Source: Pontibacter populi (lineage in GTDB: Bacteria; Bacteroidota; Bacteroidia; Cytophagales; Hymenobacteraceae). Taken from it: a stretch of 64,000 bases of DNA. The DNA is taken from contig NZ_JAHWXQ010000004.1 in NCBI RefSeq assembly GCF_019336435.1, positions 248,001 through 312,000 on the forward strand. Reading direction: 5' to 3'. The notes under the pieces were generated by a model. It worked only from the letters and a program-made list of their open reading frames with translations, did not search any database and was not told the origin of the DNA. Both the position numbers and the translations under genes were made by a program. Below, piece after piece: positions 18,075 to 29,600 of the stretch (position 1 is its first letter; each line of letters begins with the position of its first letter).

Positions 18075-19325
18075 TTAAGCGTCGAGCTCACCGGCAATTA
18101 CGTTCAGGCTACTCAGTGTCAGGATAGCATCTGCCAGTTGACCACCTTTTATCATTTCGGTATAAGCCTGGTAATAAATAAAGCAAGGACGACGGAAATG
18201 CAGACGATACGGCGTACGGCCACCATCTGAAATGATGTAGAAGCCGAGTTCACCGTTACCACCCTCTACAGAGTGGTACACTTCGCCAACAGGAGCATCA
18301 ATCTCACCCATCACAATTTTAAAGTGATAGATAAGGGCTTCCATGTTGCGGTACACTTCCTGCTTTGGAGGTAAATAGTAGTGAGGCGCATCCGCGTGGT
18401 AAGAACCTTCCGGCAGGTTTTTGTATGCCTGCTCAATGATCTTTAAGCTTTCCCAAACTTCCACGTTACGAACCAGGAAGCGGTCGTACGTATCACCTTT
18501 AGAACCTACCGGTATTTCGAAATCGAAATCTTCATAGGAAGAATATGGATTCATCACGCGCACGTCATAATCCACACCGGTAGCACGCAGGTTAGGGCCG
18601 GTAAAGCCGTAGCTCAACGCACGCTCTGCTGAGATAGCCCCAACGTCTGTCGTTCTGTCGATGAAGATACGGTTACGGGTAAGCATTTTCTCAAACTCCG
18701 CCCACACTTTTGGGAAGCGCTTGAGGAACTCACCGATCAGGTGTAAGGCCTTAGGCGAAAGGTCGCGCTCCATACCACCGATACGACCCATGTTCGTCGT
18801 CAGGCGGGCACCGCAAACTTCTTCGTAAATGTCGTAGATGTTCTCACGCTCCTGCATCACGTACAGGAAGCCCGTAAACGCACCAGAGTCCACACCCAGA
18901 ATCGAGTTACAGATCAAATGGTCCGAAATACGGGCCAGCTCCATCATGATCACGCGGATGTACTGCGCACGCTTCGGGATCTCGATGCCCAACAGCTTCT
19001 CAACCGACATATGGTAACCCATGTTGTTGATTGGAGACGAGCAGTAGTTCATACGGTCGGTAAGCGGCGTGATCTGGTAGAACGGACGGCGCTCTGCGAT
19101 CTTCTCGAAAGCACGGTGTATGTAGCCGATCGTTGGAACAGCGTCCACAATCACCTCACCGTTCATCTGCAGGATGTTCTGGAAAATACCATGCGTAGCC
19201 GGGTGCGTTGGCCCCAGGTTAAGCGTGGTTAAGTTCTCGTTATGTTTATCTTGTAGTTTCAGATCCAGGTTCTCACGAAACTGCTCTAATCCATCAAGTT
19301 CAACTGTCTTAGTTTCAGTAGCCAT
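18075..19325 (-). CDS. nuoD: NADH-quinone oxidoreductase subunit D
   Basis: A 416-residue protein of the 49-kDa family, related to the large subunit of NiFe hydrogenases but without its metal-binding Cys. LNLGPTHPATHGI is the conserved N-terminal loop whose His faces the quinone. RIGGMERDLSP and the C-terminal HFRRPCFIYYQAYTEM are also diagnostic. With NuoB it forms the quinone reduction site. NuoC and NuoD are separate genes here, unlike the NuoCD fusion of E. coli. Confidence 0.97.
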   Translation of the reverse strand: MATETKTVELDGLEQFRENLDLKLQDKHNENLTTLNLGPTHPATHGIFQNILQMNGEVIVDAVPTIGYIHRAFEKIAERRPFYQITPLTDRMNYCSSPINNMGYHMSVEKLLGIEIPKRAQYIRVIMMELARISDHLICNSILGVDSGAFTGFLYVMQERENIYDIYEEVCGARLTTNMGRIGGMERDLSPKALHLIGEFLKRFPKVWAEFEKMLTRNRIFIDRTTDVGAISAERALSYGFTGPNLRATGVDYDVRVMNPYSSYEDFDFEIPVGSKGDTYDRFLVRNVEVWESLKIIEQAYKNLPEGSYHADAPHYYLPPKQEVYRNMEALIYHFKIVMGEIDAPVGEVYHSVEGGNGELGFYIISDGGRTPYRLHFRRPCFIYYQAYTEMIKGGQLADAILTLSSLNVIAGELDA

Positions 19326-19376
19326 AATATGCTTCTAAAGTATAGCCGCCAACTATAAACTGGCAGCAAAACCGGC

Positions 19377-19883
19377 TTAACGGCCGAAAAATGTATTTAC
19401 TTTATCTTCTCGTGTCTGATCTTCCAGCGGGTACTGCTTCAGCATTGGGTGGTACTCCATATCTTCCACATTCAGGATGCGGATCAGGTTCGGGTGACCG
19501 GCGAATACAATACCGTAAAAGTCGTAGGCTTCGCGCTCCATCCAGTTGGCAGCAGCGTAAAGGTCCGTCAGGGTAGGCATTACCGGGTCCGAAATCGGGA
19601 AGTATACTTTAATGCGCAAGCGGTAATTATGACGCAGGCTATGCAGCTGATACATCATGCAAAGCTCCTTGTCTTTCTGCTCCGGATAATGAACACCGCA
19701 CATCGTAGTCAGGAAACTGATCTGTAGTTCCTTGTCATCGCGCAGGTACTTTATCAGCTCATGAATGGTCTGGCGGTTTGTCTGGAACGTCATGATCCCA
19801 TCCGGATTCATTGCATCCGTGATGTTCTCTTCTCCAAACTGTTCTATGATCTTACCGAGTACGTTTTCGTTCGTAAGCTCCAT
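19377..19883 (-). CDS. nuoC: NADH-quinone oxidoreductase subunit C
   Basis: The 168-residue subunit matches the 30-kDa family. The signature falls in ANWMEREAYDFYGIVFAGHP, followed by RILNVEDMEYHPMLKQYPL. It is a structural subunit of the peripheral arm that packs on NuoD. It starts 5 bp after nuoB and ends 51 bp before nuoD. Confidence 0.96.
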   Translation of the reverse strand: MELTNENVLGKIIEQFGEENITDAMNPDGIMTFQTNRQTIHELIKYLRDDKELQISFLTTMCGVHYPEQKDKELCMMYQLHSLRHNYRLRIKVYFPISDPVMPTLTDLYAAANWMEREAYDFYGIVFAGHPNLIRILNVEDMEYHPMLKQYPLEDQTREDKVNTFFGR

Positions 19884-19888
19884 GATGC

Positions 19889-20443
19889 TTATTTAATATT
19901 GTAAGATTCCAAAAGAGCCTGATACTCCGGTGAGTTGCGGCGGCGTAGAGATTCGTTTTTAGCTAAATCCTGCACACGCATCAAACCATCCAGTATCTGC
20001 TCTGGGCGAGGTGGACAACCAGGTACGTACACATCTACAGGCACTACACGGTCAATGCCCTGTAGCACAGAATATGTATCGAAAATACCACCTGACGTAG
20101 CACAGGCACCAACGGCTACTACCCAGCGCGGCTCAGACATCTGCTCATATACCTGCTTTACAACAGGACCCATTTTCTTGGCAATCGTTCCCATTACCAG
20201 CAGGATATCTGCCTGGCGTGGCGAGAAGCTTGGTCGCTCAGAACCGAAACGGGAAATATCGTAATGCGCGCCCATGGTAGCCATGAATTCGATACCGCAG
20301 CACGAGGTAGCAAAAGGCAACGGCCAGAGCGAGTTCGCACGGGCCAGACCAATTACTTTCTCAAACGATGTAGCAAAGAAACCCGCACCAGTGTAACCAT
20401 CCGGGGCTTTCGCCATTTTAATATCTTTATTAGAATCGCTCAT
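19889..20443 (-). CDS. nuoB: NADH-quinone oxidoreductase subunit B (N2 cluster)
   Basis: The 184-residue subunit carries the ligands of the terminal 4Fe-4S cluster N2: the adjacent Cys pair in [10 protein letters not shown], the Cys in GACATSGG and the Cys in PGCPPRPEQ. It gives electrons to quinone at the NuoB/NuoD interface. The gene is directly followed by nuoC (5 bp) and preceded by nuoA (79 bp). Confidence 0.97.
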   Translation of the reverse strand: MSDSNKDIKMAKAPDGYTGAGFFATSFEKVIGLARANSLWPLPFATSCCGIEFMATMGAHYDISRFGSERPSFSPRQADILLVMGTIAKKMGPVVKQVYEQMSEPRWVVAVGACATSGGIFDTYSVLQGIDRVVPVDVYVPGCPPRPEQILDGLMRVQDLAKNESLRRRNSPEYQALLESYNIK

Positions 20444-20522
20444 TTCAGAGTTTAATTTTGTTGTACGAAAAGGCTTTTCAGGGCCTCTTGCTCTAACAAT
20501 AATGTTCTTGTAATAGTTTAAT

Positions 20523-20903
20523 CTATTCCCACTTCAGAATACCCTTCTTCAGCACGTAGAAGAAGCCGGACATCAGCAAGCCAAGGAATAAAAGCATCTG
20601 CAGGAAACCTTCCACACCAAACTCTCTGAAATTGACCGCCCAAGGGTACATAAAGATGATTTCCACATCAAAAAGCACGAAAAGGATGGCCGTCATGAAG
20701 TACTTGTAAGATATCGGCGTACGCGCATCACCTACTGACTCGATACCACTTTCCCAGGCAGCATCTTTTACAGCACTGCTGCGCTTAGGGCCAAGCATGT
20801 GTGTTGCCACCAATGCAAAAATCACAAAGCCAATAGCTGCTGCAAATTGTATTAAAATCGGCAGGTAGTCAGACGGTAAGTACTGATTTACAGTAGTTTC
20901 CAT
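20523..20903 (-). CDS. nuoA: NADH-quinone oxidoreductase subunit A
   Basis: A 126-residue membrane protein with three helices. [20 protein letters not shown] type sequence in the first loop and [18 protein letters not shown] in the second helix are the NuoA/Nqo7 signatures. It sits in the membrane arm beside NuoH and NuoJ. It is the first gene of the operon, behind an excellent promoter. Confidence 0.96.
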   Translation of the reverse strand: METTVNQYLPSDYLPILIQFAAAIGFVIFALVATHMLGPKRSSAVKDAAWESGIESVGDARTPISYKYFMTAILFVLFDVEIIFMYPWAVNFREFGVEGFLQMLLFLGLLMSGFFYVLKKGILKWE

Positions 20904-20934
20904 AAAGTTGTAATTCTTTCTTGAAATTTAGGAG

Positions 20935-20965
20935 CAAAATTAGGGATAAATAGCCAACAATCAAA
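20935..20965 (-). promoter_or_regulatory. Promoter of the nuoA-J operon
   Basis: On the minus strand TTTG, exactly 19 bp, then TAATTTTG: a perfect match to the Bacteroidota sigma-A consensus TTTG-N19-TAnnTTTG. The -7 box ends 32 bp before the nuoA ATG, giving a leader of roughly 25 nt. Confidence 0.88.
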
Positions 20966-21057
20966 AGTATAAGTTGACTGGAAATTGGTGTAAAAAGCAT
21001 GATTTATCTCACTTTTCGCAGCAGTGTAATTTATCTAAATGCAAATATAACAAAACA

Positions 21058-21088
21058 AAGGGCCGTACTTTTTTTGAGTACGGCCCTT
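21058..21088 (-). terminator. Terminator of pruA
   Basis: Perfect 12-bp stem (AAGGGCCGTACT with AGTACGGCCCTT), followed on the minus strand by TTGTTTTG. It lies 20 bp after the pruA stop and just upstream of the nuo promoter. Confidence 0.9.
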
Positions 21089-21107
21089 CATCTGAACTAT
21101 AGATTTG

Positions 21108-22742
21108 TTATTTATTCTCTCCTAAGAAAGGATAGCGGTAATCTACTGGCGGCACAAATGTTTCTTTGATAGAACGGGCAGATACCCAACGCAGCAGGTT
21201 CAGCATAGAACCAGCTTTGTCGTTCGTACCGGATGCGCGCGCGCCACCAAACGGCTGCTGACCAACCACGGCACCTGTCGGTTTATCGTTGATATAGAAG
21301 TTACCGGCAGCCTGATCCAGCTTCTTGGTAGCGTATTCAGCTGCATAGCGGTCTTGGCTGAAAATTGCACCGGTAAGAGCATATGGCGAAGTCGAGTTAA
21401 CCAGTTCTATAGTTTCCTCGAAGTTATTTTCGTCATATACATAGATCGAAATTACCGGCCCGAAGATCTCTTCGCACATCGTAACGTAAGTCGGGTTATG
21501 CGACAGCAGCACCGTTGGCTCTATGAAATAACCTTTCGATTTGTCGTAACCACCACCTGCGATTATCTCTACTTCATTGCTGTTCTTCGCATTGTCAATG
21601 TACTTGGCAATCTTATCAAAAGACTTCTCATCGATCACGGCGTTGATGAAGTTAGAGAAATCCTCCGGAGCACCCATTTTAAACGACTTCAGGTCTTCGA
21701 TGATGTAGCCTTTCACTTCGTCCCACAGGTTGCTAGGCACGTAAGCGCGCGAAGCAGCAGAACATTTCTGCCCCTGGTACTCGAATGCGCCACGAACTAT
21801 ACCTGTAGCCAGTGCTTTGGCATCGGCAGAACGGTGGGCAAGTATAAAGTCTTTACCACCTGTTTCGCCAACTATGCGCGGGTAAGACTTGTACTTATGT
21901 ATGTTTGTACCAATCGTTTTCCAGATGTTCTGGAATACGCCTGTACTGCCTGTAAAGTGGATACCTGCAAAATCAGCGTGGTCAAAAATAACATCACCGG
22001 CAGTTGGCCCATCCACATACACCAGGTTGATAACGCCATCAGGCAGACCAGCTTCACGGAACAATTCCATGATCATCTGCGCAGCATACACCTGTGTGTT
22101 GGCTGGCTTCCAAACCACCACGTTACCCATCATGGCAACTGAAGCTGGCAGGTTACCTGCAATAGCTGTAAAGTTGAATGGCGTTAATGCAAACACAAAA
22201 CCTTCCAGCGGGCGGTGCTCCATGCGGTTCCAAACGCCTGGAGACGATTCTGGCTGCATGTGGTAAATTTCCGTCATGTACTGCACGTTAAAGCGCAGGA
22301 AGTCGATCAGCTCGCAAGCAGAGTCGATCTCGGCCTGGTACGCGTTTTTAGACTGCCCCAGCATTGTAGCCGCATTCAGGCGTGCTCTCCATGGTCCTGC
22401 CAGTAGATCAGCAGCCTTTAAGAAGATAGAAGCGCGGTGCTCCCAGCCCATGTTCACCCACATTTTGCGAGCGGCAAGGGCTGCATTTATTGCCTGCTCC
22501 ACGTGTGTCGAGTCACCTTCGCTGAAATGACCCAGGATATGCTTGTGGTCGTGCGGCTGAAGCATAGGCTTCTTTTTGTCGGTAAAAACTTTGTCGCCAC
22601 CAATGTACATAGGTACATCAATCTCTTTCGACTTCAGTTCTTTATAAGTGCGCTGCAGTTCTTCGCGCTCCGGCGAGCCCGGTGCATAAGACTTTACAGG
22701 TTCGTTTATGGGTGTTGGTACTTTAAAAAATCCGGTTGCCAT
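21108..22742 (-). CDS. pruA: L-glutamate gamma-semialdehyde (P5C) dehydrogenase
   Basis: The 544-residue aldehyde dehydrogenase of the monofunctional ALDH4 type oxidises glutamate semialdehyde to glutamate in proline breakdown. Catalytic Cys327 is in EYQGQKCSAAS, the general-base Glu in VGETGGKD, and the NAD-binding segment in FTGSTGVFQNIWK. The N-terminal PGSPEREELQRTYKELKS is typical of ALDH4. The start MATGFFKVPTP is preferred over an upstream Met at 22802, which adds 20 poorly conserved residues. No proline dehydrogenase is adjacent. Confidence 0.93.
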   Translation of the reverse strand: MATGFFKVPTPINEPVKSYAPGSPEREELQRTYKELKSKEIDVPMYIGGDKVFTDKKKPMLQPHDHKHILGHFSEGDSTHVEQAINAALAARKMWVNMGWEHRASIFLKAADLLAGPWRARLNAATMLGQSKNAYQAEIDSACELIDFLRFNVQYMTEIYHMQPESSPGVWNRMEHRPLEGFVFALTPFNFTAIAGNLPASVAMMGNVVVWKPANTQVYAAQMIMELFREAGLPDGVINLVYVDGPTAGDVIFDHADFAGIHFTGSTGVFQNIWKTIGTNIHKYKSYPRIVGETGGKDFILAHRSADAKALATGIVRGAFEYQGQKCSAASRAYVPSNLWDEVKGYIIEDLKSFKMGAPEDFSNFINAVIDEKSFDKIAKYIDNAKNSNEVEIIAGGGYDKSKGYFIEPTVLLSHNPTYVTMCEEIFGPVISIYVYDENNFEETIELVNSTSPYALTGAIFSQDRYAAEYATKKLDQAAGNFYINDKPTGAVVGQQPFGGARASGTNDKAGSMLNLLRWVSARSIKETFVPPVDYRYPFLGENK

Positions 22743-22799
22743 GTAGTTTATAGTTAAGGATTTAAAATATGCTTCTGAATGGTTAATATAACCATGGTG

Positions 22800-22807
22800 C
22801 AAAGGTA
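22800..22807 (-). promoter_or_regulatory. Possible -7 box of pruA
   Basis: TACCTTTG on the minus strand matches TAnnTTTG. No matching -33 box is visible 18-20 bp upstream. Confidence 0.35.
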
Positions 22808-22985
22808 AGGCTATTTCTGTAAATAAGCTTGTCCGTTAACGGGTTTAACCAAGTGAGGCAGCTTGTGCCTGAATCTTCTGGTCATTTAACAGTTTTCCGG
22901 AAGTTTTGTTAGTTGCTATGGTTGGTTTATAGGAGAAGTTGTTTGCCACAGGCCATAGTTTTATAGTTGACTAAACCTACTATTC

Positions 22986-23512
22986 GAACCAAGCCTTCCC
23001 TCCATAGCCAATTCCAATGCTGGGAGCTCTACTTATCTATCGTTTCAATTTAGTTTTGGTGCCCTCACGGCCGGGAAGCCCCGTCTTCGGGCATCGCGCT
23101 GCTGCTTTCTTGCTATCCTCGCTCTGCTCGGATTGCCTAAAGGCACCGCAACAAATCAAAGGTGCTCAACCCAAAGACTGTGATAAGTTCGATAGGAAAA
23201 GCTAACTATAGTTTGTTATGGGAAGCTTCGAGATTGATCGTGGTAGTAGTTTTAAAGGGACAAGTAAACTTGCCCTTATCGTGGGCTGTAACTATAGCAA
23301 ACTCAGATTTCTCCTTCGTCGAAATAACAGATGGGAAGCAGTAGCAGAATTGTCCCTTTCAGGGGACTATAGGGGTGTTAATACGTTAACTATAGAACTA
23401 TAAACCCAACTATACCAAAAGCTAAAATTCCCCTCTCGGGAGGGGCAGGGGTGGGTTAACACTGTAACGATAACCAAACTCCCTCTCCTGTTTTCAGGAG
23501 AGGGCTAGGGTG
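22986..23512 (+). repeat. Composite repeat island 3 (A-D-E2-C1-B-G)
   Basis: Modules: A 22986-23183 (same ends as islands 1, 2 and 5, but the alternative middle GCTGCTTTCTTGCTATCCTC); D 23257-23275; E2 23302-23330; C1 23351-23380; linker 23387-23418; B 23427-23460; G 23480-23512 (CCCTCTCCTG with CAGGAGAGGG hairpin). It fills the gap between the pruA start and the aspS end. Confidence 0.85.
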
Positions 23513-23535
23513 AGGTAATCCCACATAAACAAAAA

Positions 23536-23568
23536 AGCCTGCAACATCTCTGCTACAGGCTATTTTTA
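23536..23568 (-). terminator. Terminator of aspS
   Basis: A 6-bp core stem AGCCTG with CAGGCT, with A/T-rich flanks giving a T-run on the minus strand. It lies 23 bp after the aspS stop. It is weaker than the other terminators in the window. Confidence 0.6.
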
Positions 23569-23584
23569 TAATTTATAGTTACAA

Positions 23585-25354
23585 CTACTTCTTCTCAGAA
23601 GCAGTTATATTTCTCAGTTTAATATGCAGCTCATCTAACTGTGCATCAGCAATCGGCGATGGTGCATCGATCATCACATCGCGGCCTGAGTTGTTTTTCG
23701 GGAAGGCAATGTAATCGCGGATGGAATCGGAGCCACCGAAGATAGAACAAAGTCTGTCGAAGCCGAAAGCGATACCACCGTGCGGCGGCGCACCGTACTC
23801 AAATGCCTCCATCAGGAATCCGAACTGCGCTTTTGCTTCGTCGTTGGAGAAGCCCAGCAAACGGAACATCTGCTCCTGCAAGCGGCGGTCGTGGATACGA
23901 ATAGAGCCACCGCCTACTTCCACACCATTAATAACCATGTCGTACGCATTGGCGCGGATATCGCTTGGACGATCGTCGATCAGCTCCAAATCTTCTGGCT
24001 TAGGTGATGTAAATGGATGGTGCATGGCATGGAAACGACCGGCTTCCTCGTCCCACTCCAGTAGCGGAAAGTCAACTACCCACAGGGCAGAGAAAGTATC
24101 TTTATTGCGTAAGCCAAGGCGGGTTCCCATTTCCAGGCGAAGCTCGTTCAGGGCTTTACGGGTTTTGTCTTTTCCACCGGCCAGCACCAGCAGCAGGTCG
24201 CCCGGTTTAGCGTTAAACGCCGCAGCCCACTCTGCCAGGTCTTCCGGCGAATAGAATTTATCAACCGATGATTTAACAGAGCCGTCTTCGTTCACACGCG
24301 CATACACCAGGCCGGTTGCCCCAATCTGCGGACGCTTTACGAAATCAGTCAGCTCATCTAGTTGCTTGCGGGTATAGCTGGAAGCGCCAGTGGCATTAAT
24401 ACCAACTATAAGCTCGGCGTCATCAAACACCTTAAAGCCTTTGTTCTTTACCAGGTTATTCAGCTCCACAAACTGCATTCCGAAACGGGTATCCGGCTTA
24501 TCAGAACCGTACAGGCGCATCGCATCGGCATAGGTCATGCGTGGAAGTTTCGGCAGGTCAATGCCTTTTACTTTCTGGAACAGGTGGTGAATCAGACCTT
24601 CAAAGGTATTCAGGATATCTTCCTGGGTCACGAAAGAAAGTTCGCAGTCTATCTGCGTAAATTCCGGCTGGCGGTCGGCACGCAGGTCTTCATCTCTGAA
24701 GCACTTCACGATCTGGTAATACTTATCGAAACCAGATACCATCAGCAGCTGCTTAAACGTCTGCGGCGATTGTGGCAGGGCATAAAATTCACCTGGGTTC
24801 ATGCGGCTTGGTACCACAAAGTCGCGGGCACCTTCCGGCGTAGATTTTATAAGTACAGGCGTTTCTACTTCAATAAAGTAATGTCCGTCCAGGTAATTGC
24901 GTGTTTCGCGCATCACACGGTGGCGCAGCTCCAGGTTACGACGCACCGGGTTGCGGCGCAAATCCAGGTAGCGGTATTTCATGCGCAGGTCATCTCCCCC
25001 ATCGGTCTCATCTTCGATCATGAACGGTGGCAACTTGGCAGCATTCAGTACTTCCAGCTTGGTCACTTTCAGCTCTATCGCTCCGGTAGGAATTTTATCG
25101 TTTTTAGATTCGCGCTCAATAACTTTACCTACCACTCTGATCACGAATTCACGGCCCAGGCTGCGTGCCTGGTTCAGCAGCGCTTCCGGCGTCATGCCTT
25201 CTTCAAAGCTGAGCTGGGTTATACCATAGCGGTCGCGCAGGTCTATCCAGAGCATTCCGCCTTTGTCGCGCAGGCGCTGTACCCAGCCAGCCAGGATAAC
25301 TTCCTCGCCTACATTATCTATTCGTAGTTCGCCGCAAGTATGAGTTCGGAGCAT
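23585..25354 (-). CDS. aspS: Aspartyl-tRNA synthetase
   Basis: The 589-residue protein is a bacterial-type class II AspRS. An N-terminal OB fold for the anticodon ([20 protein letters not shown]) is followed by class II motif 2 ([18 protein letters not shown]), the GAD insertion domain and motif 3 near the end ([16 protein letters not shown]). It charges tRNA-Asp in the cytoplasm. It is monocistronic here. A -7 box TACTTTTG lies at 25380-25387 on the minus strand, 25 bp upstream. Whether it also charges tRNA-Asn cannot be judged from this window. Confidence 0.96.
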   Translation of the reverse strand: MLRTHTCGELRIDNVGEEVILAGWVQRLRDKGGMLWIDLRDRYGITQLSFEEGMTPEALLNQARSLGREFVIRVVGKVIERESKNDKIPTGAIELKVTKLEVLNAAKLPPFMIEDETDGGDDLRMKYRYLDLRRNPVRRNLELRHRVMRETRNYLDGHYFIEVETPVLIKSTPEGARDFVVPSRMNPGEFYALPQSPQTFKQLLMVSGFDKYYQIVKCFRDEDLRADRQPEFTQIDCELSFVTQEDILNTFEGLIHHLFQKVKGIDLPKLPRMTYADAMRLYGSDKPDTRFGMQFVELNNLVKNKGFKVFDDAELIVGINATGASSYTRKQLDELTDFVKRPQIGATGLVYARVNEDGSVKSSVDKFYSPEDLAEWAAAFNAKPGDLLLVLAGGKDKTRKALNELRLEMGTRLGLRNKDTFSALWVVDFPLLEWDEEAGRFHAMHHPFTSPKPEDLELIDDRPSDIRANAYDMVINGVEVGGGSIRIHDRRLQEQMFRLLGFSNDEAKAQFGFLMEAFEYGAPPHGGIAFGFDRLCSIFGGSDSIRDYIAFPKNNSGRDVMIDAPSPIADAQLDELHIKLRNITASEKK

Positions 25355-25379
25355 AATCGTTTTTTGTAAGTCTATAGCG

Positions 25380-25387
25380 CAAAAGTA
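25380..25387 (-). promoter_or_regulatory. Putative -7 box of aspS
   Basis: TACTTTTG on the minus strand matches TAnnTTTG, 25 bp before the aspS start. The -33 box is not recognisable. Confidence 0.45.
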
Positions 25388-25679
25388 ATAATTGTTACGT
25401 TAGGTTGCAGCTAAAATAGCAGGAGTATGCAAGAACTCAGTAAGCAGGCAGATGAGCAACTATAGTAGAGGTGGTTTTTCCTGAATGCAAACTATAAACT
25501 ACTGATATGTACCGGAAACAATCCTAGCTACAGGTGCACCTGAGGCTTAAACAACTATAACTCAGGTTGGTCGGGAAAAAGGGCAGGTTTGTATAGTTTA
25601 TTTTGAATGGAAATATAGTTTGATTTTCTTTAGTTATAGTTAACCCTGAAAATCAAAACATTAAGTATAAAATACAACT
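25388..25679. other. Divergent spacer aspS / ABC transporter
   Basis: A spacer of about 290 bp with several TATAGTT/AACTATA motifs, two of them within 60 bp of the ABC gene start. I find no composite module, hairpin or confident promoter pair for the plus-strand gene. Confidence 0.4.
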
Positions 25680-26591
25680 ATGGAACTTGTCATACAGAAT
25701 CTGTCCAAAACCTACCCTAATGGCACTCAAGCACTTAAAAACATTAACCTGACCATCCCGAAGGGAATGTTTGGCTTGCTTGGACCTAATGGCGCCGGCA
25801 AATCATCATTGATGCGAACTATAGCCACGCTGCAGGAAGCCGATACCGGCAGCATTATGCTGGGCGACCTGGATGTGCTGCGCCAGAAAGAAGAAATGCG
25901 GAAAGTGCTGGGTTACCTGCCACAGGAGTTCGGGGTTTACCCAAAAGTGAGCGCCGAAGAAATGCTGGACCATTTTGCTGTACTAAAAGGCATCAGTGAT
26001 AATAAAGAACGTAAAGAAGTGGTGGCTGCGCTATTGCAGCAAACCAACCTGTACGACGTGCGCAAGAAAAACCTGGGCGGTTATTCGGGTGGTATGAAGC
26101 AGCGTTTCGGTATTGCGCAGGCCTTATTAGGTAACCCGCAACTAATTATAGTGGATGAGCCAACTGCCGGCCTGGACCCAGCAGAGCGTAATCGTTTCCA
26201 TAATTTACTGAGTGAGATCGGGGAAAATATCATTGTTATTCTTTCTACACACATCGTGGAAGATGTAACCGACCTGTGCCGCAATTTTGCTATCATTAAC
26301 AAAGGCGAAGTACTGTTAACCGGAGACCCGCTGGAAGTGATCAACAGCCTGAACGGTCGCATCTGGCGCAAATTCATCCACAAATCAGAACTGGCAGATC
26401 ATCAAGTGCAGTACGATGTTATCTCGTCGCGCCTATTTGCCGGCAAAACCATTATCCATGTGCTCAGCGATGCGCAGCCCGGCATAGACTTCGAACCGGT
26501 TAACGCAGACCTGGAAGACGTGTACTTCAGCAAGATACACGAGGCGAGCAGAAAGGATAAAAGTACCGAACAAGAACTAGTTGTGAATTAG
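25680..26591 (+). CDS. ABC transporter ATP-binding protein (ABC-2 type)
   Basis: A 303-residue ATPase. Walker A is GLLGPNGAGKSS (about residues 33-44), the Q-loop region is YLPQEFGVYP, the signature is YSGGMKQR, Walker B is LIIVDEPTAGLDP and the switch His lies in STHIVEDV. The C-terminal 90 residues are a variable extension, common in CcmA/NatA-type exporters. It powers the membrane protein encoded 58 bp downstream. The substrate is unknown. Confidence 0.93.
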   Translation: MELVIQNLSKTYPNGTQALKNINLTIPKGMFGLLGPNGAGKSSLMRTIATLQEADTGSIMLGDLDVLRQKEEMRKVLGYLPQEFGVYPKVSAEEMLDHFAVLKGISDNKERKEVVAALLQQTNLYDVRKKNLGGYSGGMKQRFGIAQALLGNPQLIIVDEPTAGLDPAERNRFHNLLSEIGENIIVILSTHIVEDVTDLCRNFAIINKGEVLLTGDPLEVINSLNGRIWRKFIHKSELADHQVQYDVISSRLFAGKTIIHVLSDAQPGIDFEPVNADLEDVYFSKIHEASRKDKSTEQELVVN

Positions 26592-26649
26592 ATTTTGGCC
26601 AAGACGCCATTTCTAATTTTTAATTTCTAATTCATAATTAACAGAAATC

Positions 26650-29600
26650 ATGTTCAAAGAGATCTTCTTATTCGAACTCAAGTACCGGATGAAGCGTCCG
26701 GCAACTTATATATACTTTTTCATTCTGTTTTTGATGGCTTTCCTGACCATGCTGGCCTTAGGCGGCGCTTTTGGCGGTGGCGTGATTATCGGGGATGCCA
26801 GCGGCGGAAAAGTATTTGCCAATTCTCCTTACCAGATCAACTGGATCGTAACACTGCTCAGCTGGTTCGGTGTGCTGATCACCTGTTCTATGATGGGTAC
26901 GCCTATCTTCCGGGATTTCGAACACAAAACGCATTCGCTGTACTATACTACGCCTATCTCAAAGGCCGGCTATATTTTTGGCCGCTTTACGGGTTCGTTT
27001 CTGGTAACGCTGTTCGTGTTTACGGGTGTAGCACTGGGTGCTATGGTTGCGACTTTTATGCCGTGGATGGAGCCTGACAAAGTTGGCCCCTTCAACCTGA
27101 TGTGGTACATCCAACCGTATCTAACGATTATCATTCCAAACCTGCTGTTAACAGGGTCTATCTTCTTTACACTGGCTACACTTACCCGCAGCGCACTTTC
27201 TATTTATGTAGGTGGCGTAATATTCCTGGTGATGTACGGCATTGCCAGCAGCCTGACCAGCGACCTGGATAACGAGTTTATCGCCAACCTGACCGACCCG
27301 CTGGGTGCTTCTGCTATTTACCTGACCCAACGCTACTGGACCACAGCCGAGCGGAATACGTTAATGCTGCCATTCAGTGAGTATGTGCTCCTGAACCGCG
27401 GGCTTTGGTTAACTATAGGTTTGGGCCTACTGGCGTTCTGTTACTATAAATTCAGCTTCTCGTTTGCCAATACAGGCATAAAATTGTTCCGTCGTAAAAA
27501 CAGTGCCGAAGCCGTAGGAGTTATTGTGCCATCAGAGCGCCTGAATCTGCCAAAAGTATCGCAGAGCTTTTCGTTTAACCTGAGCCTGAAGCAGTACTTT
27601 AAGCTGAGCAAACTGGAGTTCAATGGCGTTATCAAAAGCGTTTACTTTATAGCCATCGTTACAGCAGGTATTATTTTCCTGTTCGTTTCAGGGGCGCAGG
27701 TGGGTAAAATGTATGATACCAATACCTTCCCGGTTACCTCGCAGGTAGTTACGGTACTGAACGGTACCTTTGCGCTGTTCTTCCTGATCATCATCACCTT
27801 TTATTCCGGTGAGTTGGTGTGGCGCGAGCGCGATAACCACATCAACCAGATCTACGATGCCCTGCCGATTCCAAACTGGGTACCATTTGCTTCTAAAATG
27901 ACAGCCCTGATGCTGGTGCAGGTAGTGCTGTTATTCGTGATCATGATTTGCGGTATCATCATCCAGACGTTTAAAGGCTACTATAAGTATGAGATTGATG
28001 TATACCTGCAGGGACTGTTCGGTATTAACCTGATAGATTACCTGTTGCTGTGTGTGCTGGCCATGCTGGTACAGGTGATCGTGAACAATAAATTCATCGG
28101 CCACTTTGTGATGGTGGTGTATTACCTGCTCAACATCTTTAAAGGCCAGCTCGGTTTTGAGCATACGCTCTACTCCTATAGTTCCGATCCGGGCATTACC
28201 TACTCGGCCATGAATGGCTACGGGCATTTTGTGTGGCCATTCACGATCTATAAAATTTACTGGGCAGCCTTTGCCCTGTTGCTGGCTATAGTTGCCAATA
28301 TGCTGTGGTCGCGTGGTTCAGAAAACATGCTGAAGTGGCGCCTGAAACTGGCCAGCATGCAGCTTACCAGATCCACCCTTTTTGTAACCGCAGCCGGACT
28401 GATCGTTTTCCTGATTACGGGTGGCTTTATTTTCTATAACACCAACATCCTGAACAAGTACCGCACATCAGATGACCAGGAGGAACGCCAGGCTTACTAT
28501 GAAAAGACCTACAAAAAGTACGATGGCATACCGCAGCCGCGCATTACGGATGTAAACCTGAACGTGGATATTTACCCGGAAGAGCGCATTTTCGACTTTA
28601 AAGGTTACTTCTGGATCAAGAACACGCACAACCAACCCATAGATTCGGTACACGTTGCTGTTTCGGATGAAGCTGAAGTACGGAAACTGGAATTTGATCG
28701 GCCGGCTAAACTTGCCCTGAATGACAAAGACTATGGTTACCGCATCTATAAGCTGGCTAAACCAATGCAGCCCGGCGATTCTATGCGCCTGAACCTGGAC
28801 CTGCACTATGCAACAAAAGGCTTCCGTAACAATGGCTCTAACACCGGCATCGTTTACAACGGCACGTTCATCAACAGCGAATATTTACCTAAGATCGGAT
28901 ATCGTTCGGGTGTAGAGTTGAGCGATGATGACCTGCGTAAAGAACATGGCCTGAAGCCTAAACCGCGCATGGCTGACGTAAACGACTCTGTGGCCCGCAT
29001 GAACACCTACATCAGTAACGAAGCCGATTGGATAAACTTCGAAACTACCGTAAGCACCATACCAAGCCAGATTGCCATTGCGCCGGGCTACCTGCAGAAA
29101 GAATGGACAAAAGACGGTCGCCGCTATTTCCACTATAAGATGGATGCGCCGATCCTGAACTTCTACTCTTTCCTGTCGGCAGATTACCAGGTAAAGAAAG
29201 ACCACTGGAAAGGCAAAAACGGACAGAATGTAGCCATTGAAATTTACTACCACAAAGGCCACGAGTATAACCTGGACCGCATGATCAAATCGGTGAAGAA
29301 ATCACTGGATTACTTTACTGAGAATTTCAGCCCATACCAGCACAAACAGGTGCGTATCCTGGAGTTCCCGGGTTACCAGTCGTTCGCACAATCCTTCCCG
29401 AACACGATTCCTTACTCCGAGTCTATTGGGTTTATAGCGGATGTGGATGACGATGACCCGGAAGATGTGGATTACCCTTTCTATGTTACCGCACATGAAA
29501 TTGCACACCAGTGGTGGGCACACCAGGTTATCGGTGGCGATGTGCAGGGATCGGTACTGATGTCGGAAACAATGAGCCAGTACAGCGCCCTGATGGTGAT

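Noticed and set aside
21354..22142. Open frame of 262 codons antisense to pruA
   Set aside because: Lies fully inside a clear aldehyde dehydrogenase gene, has no start signal and no family features.
24362..25327. Long open frame antisense to aspS (321 codons)
   Set aside because: The opposite strand is an intact aspartyl-tRNA synthetase. The antisense protein has no recognisable motif and arises from codon structure of the real gene.
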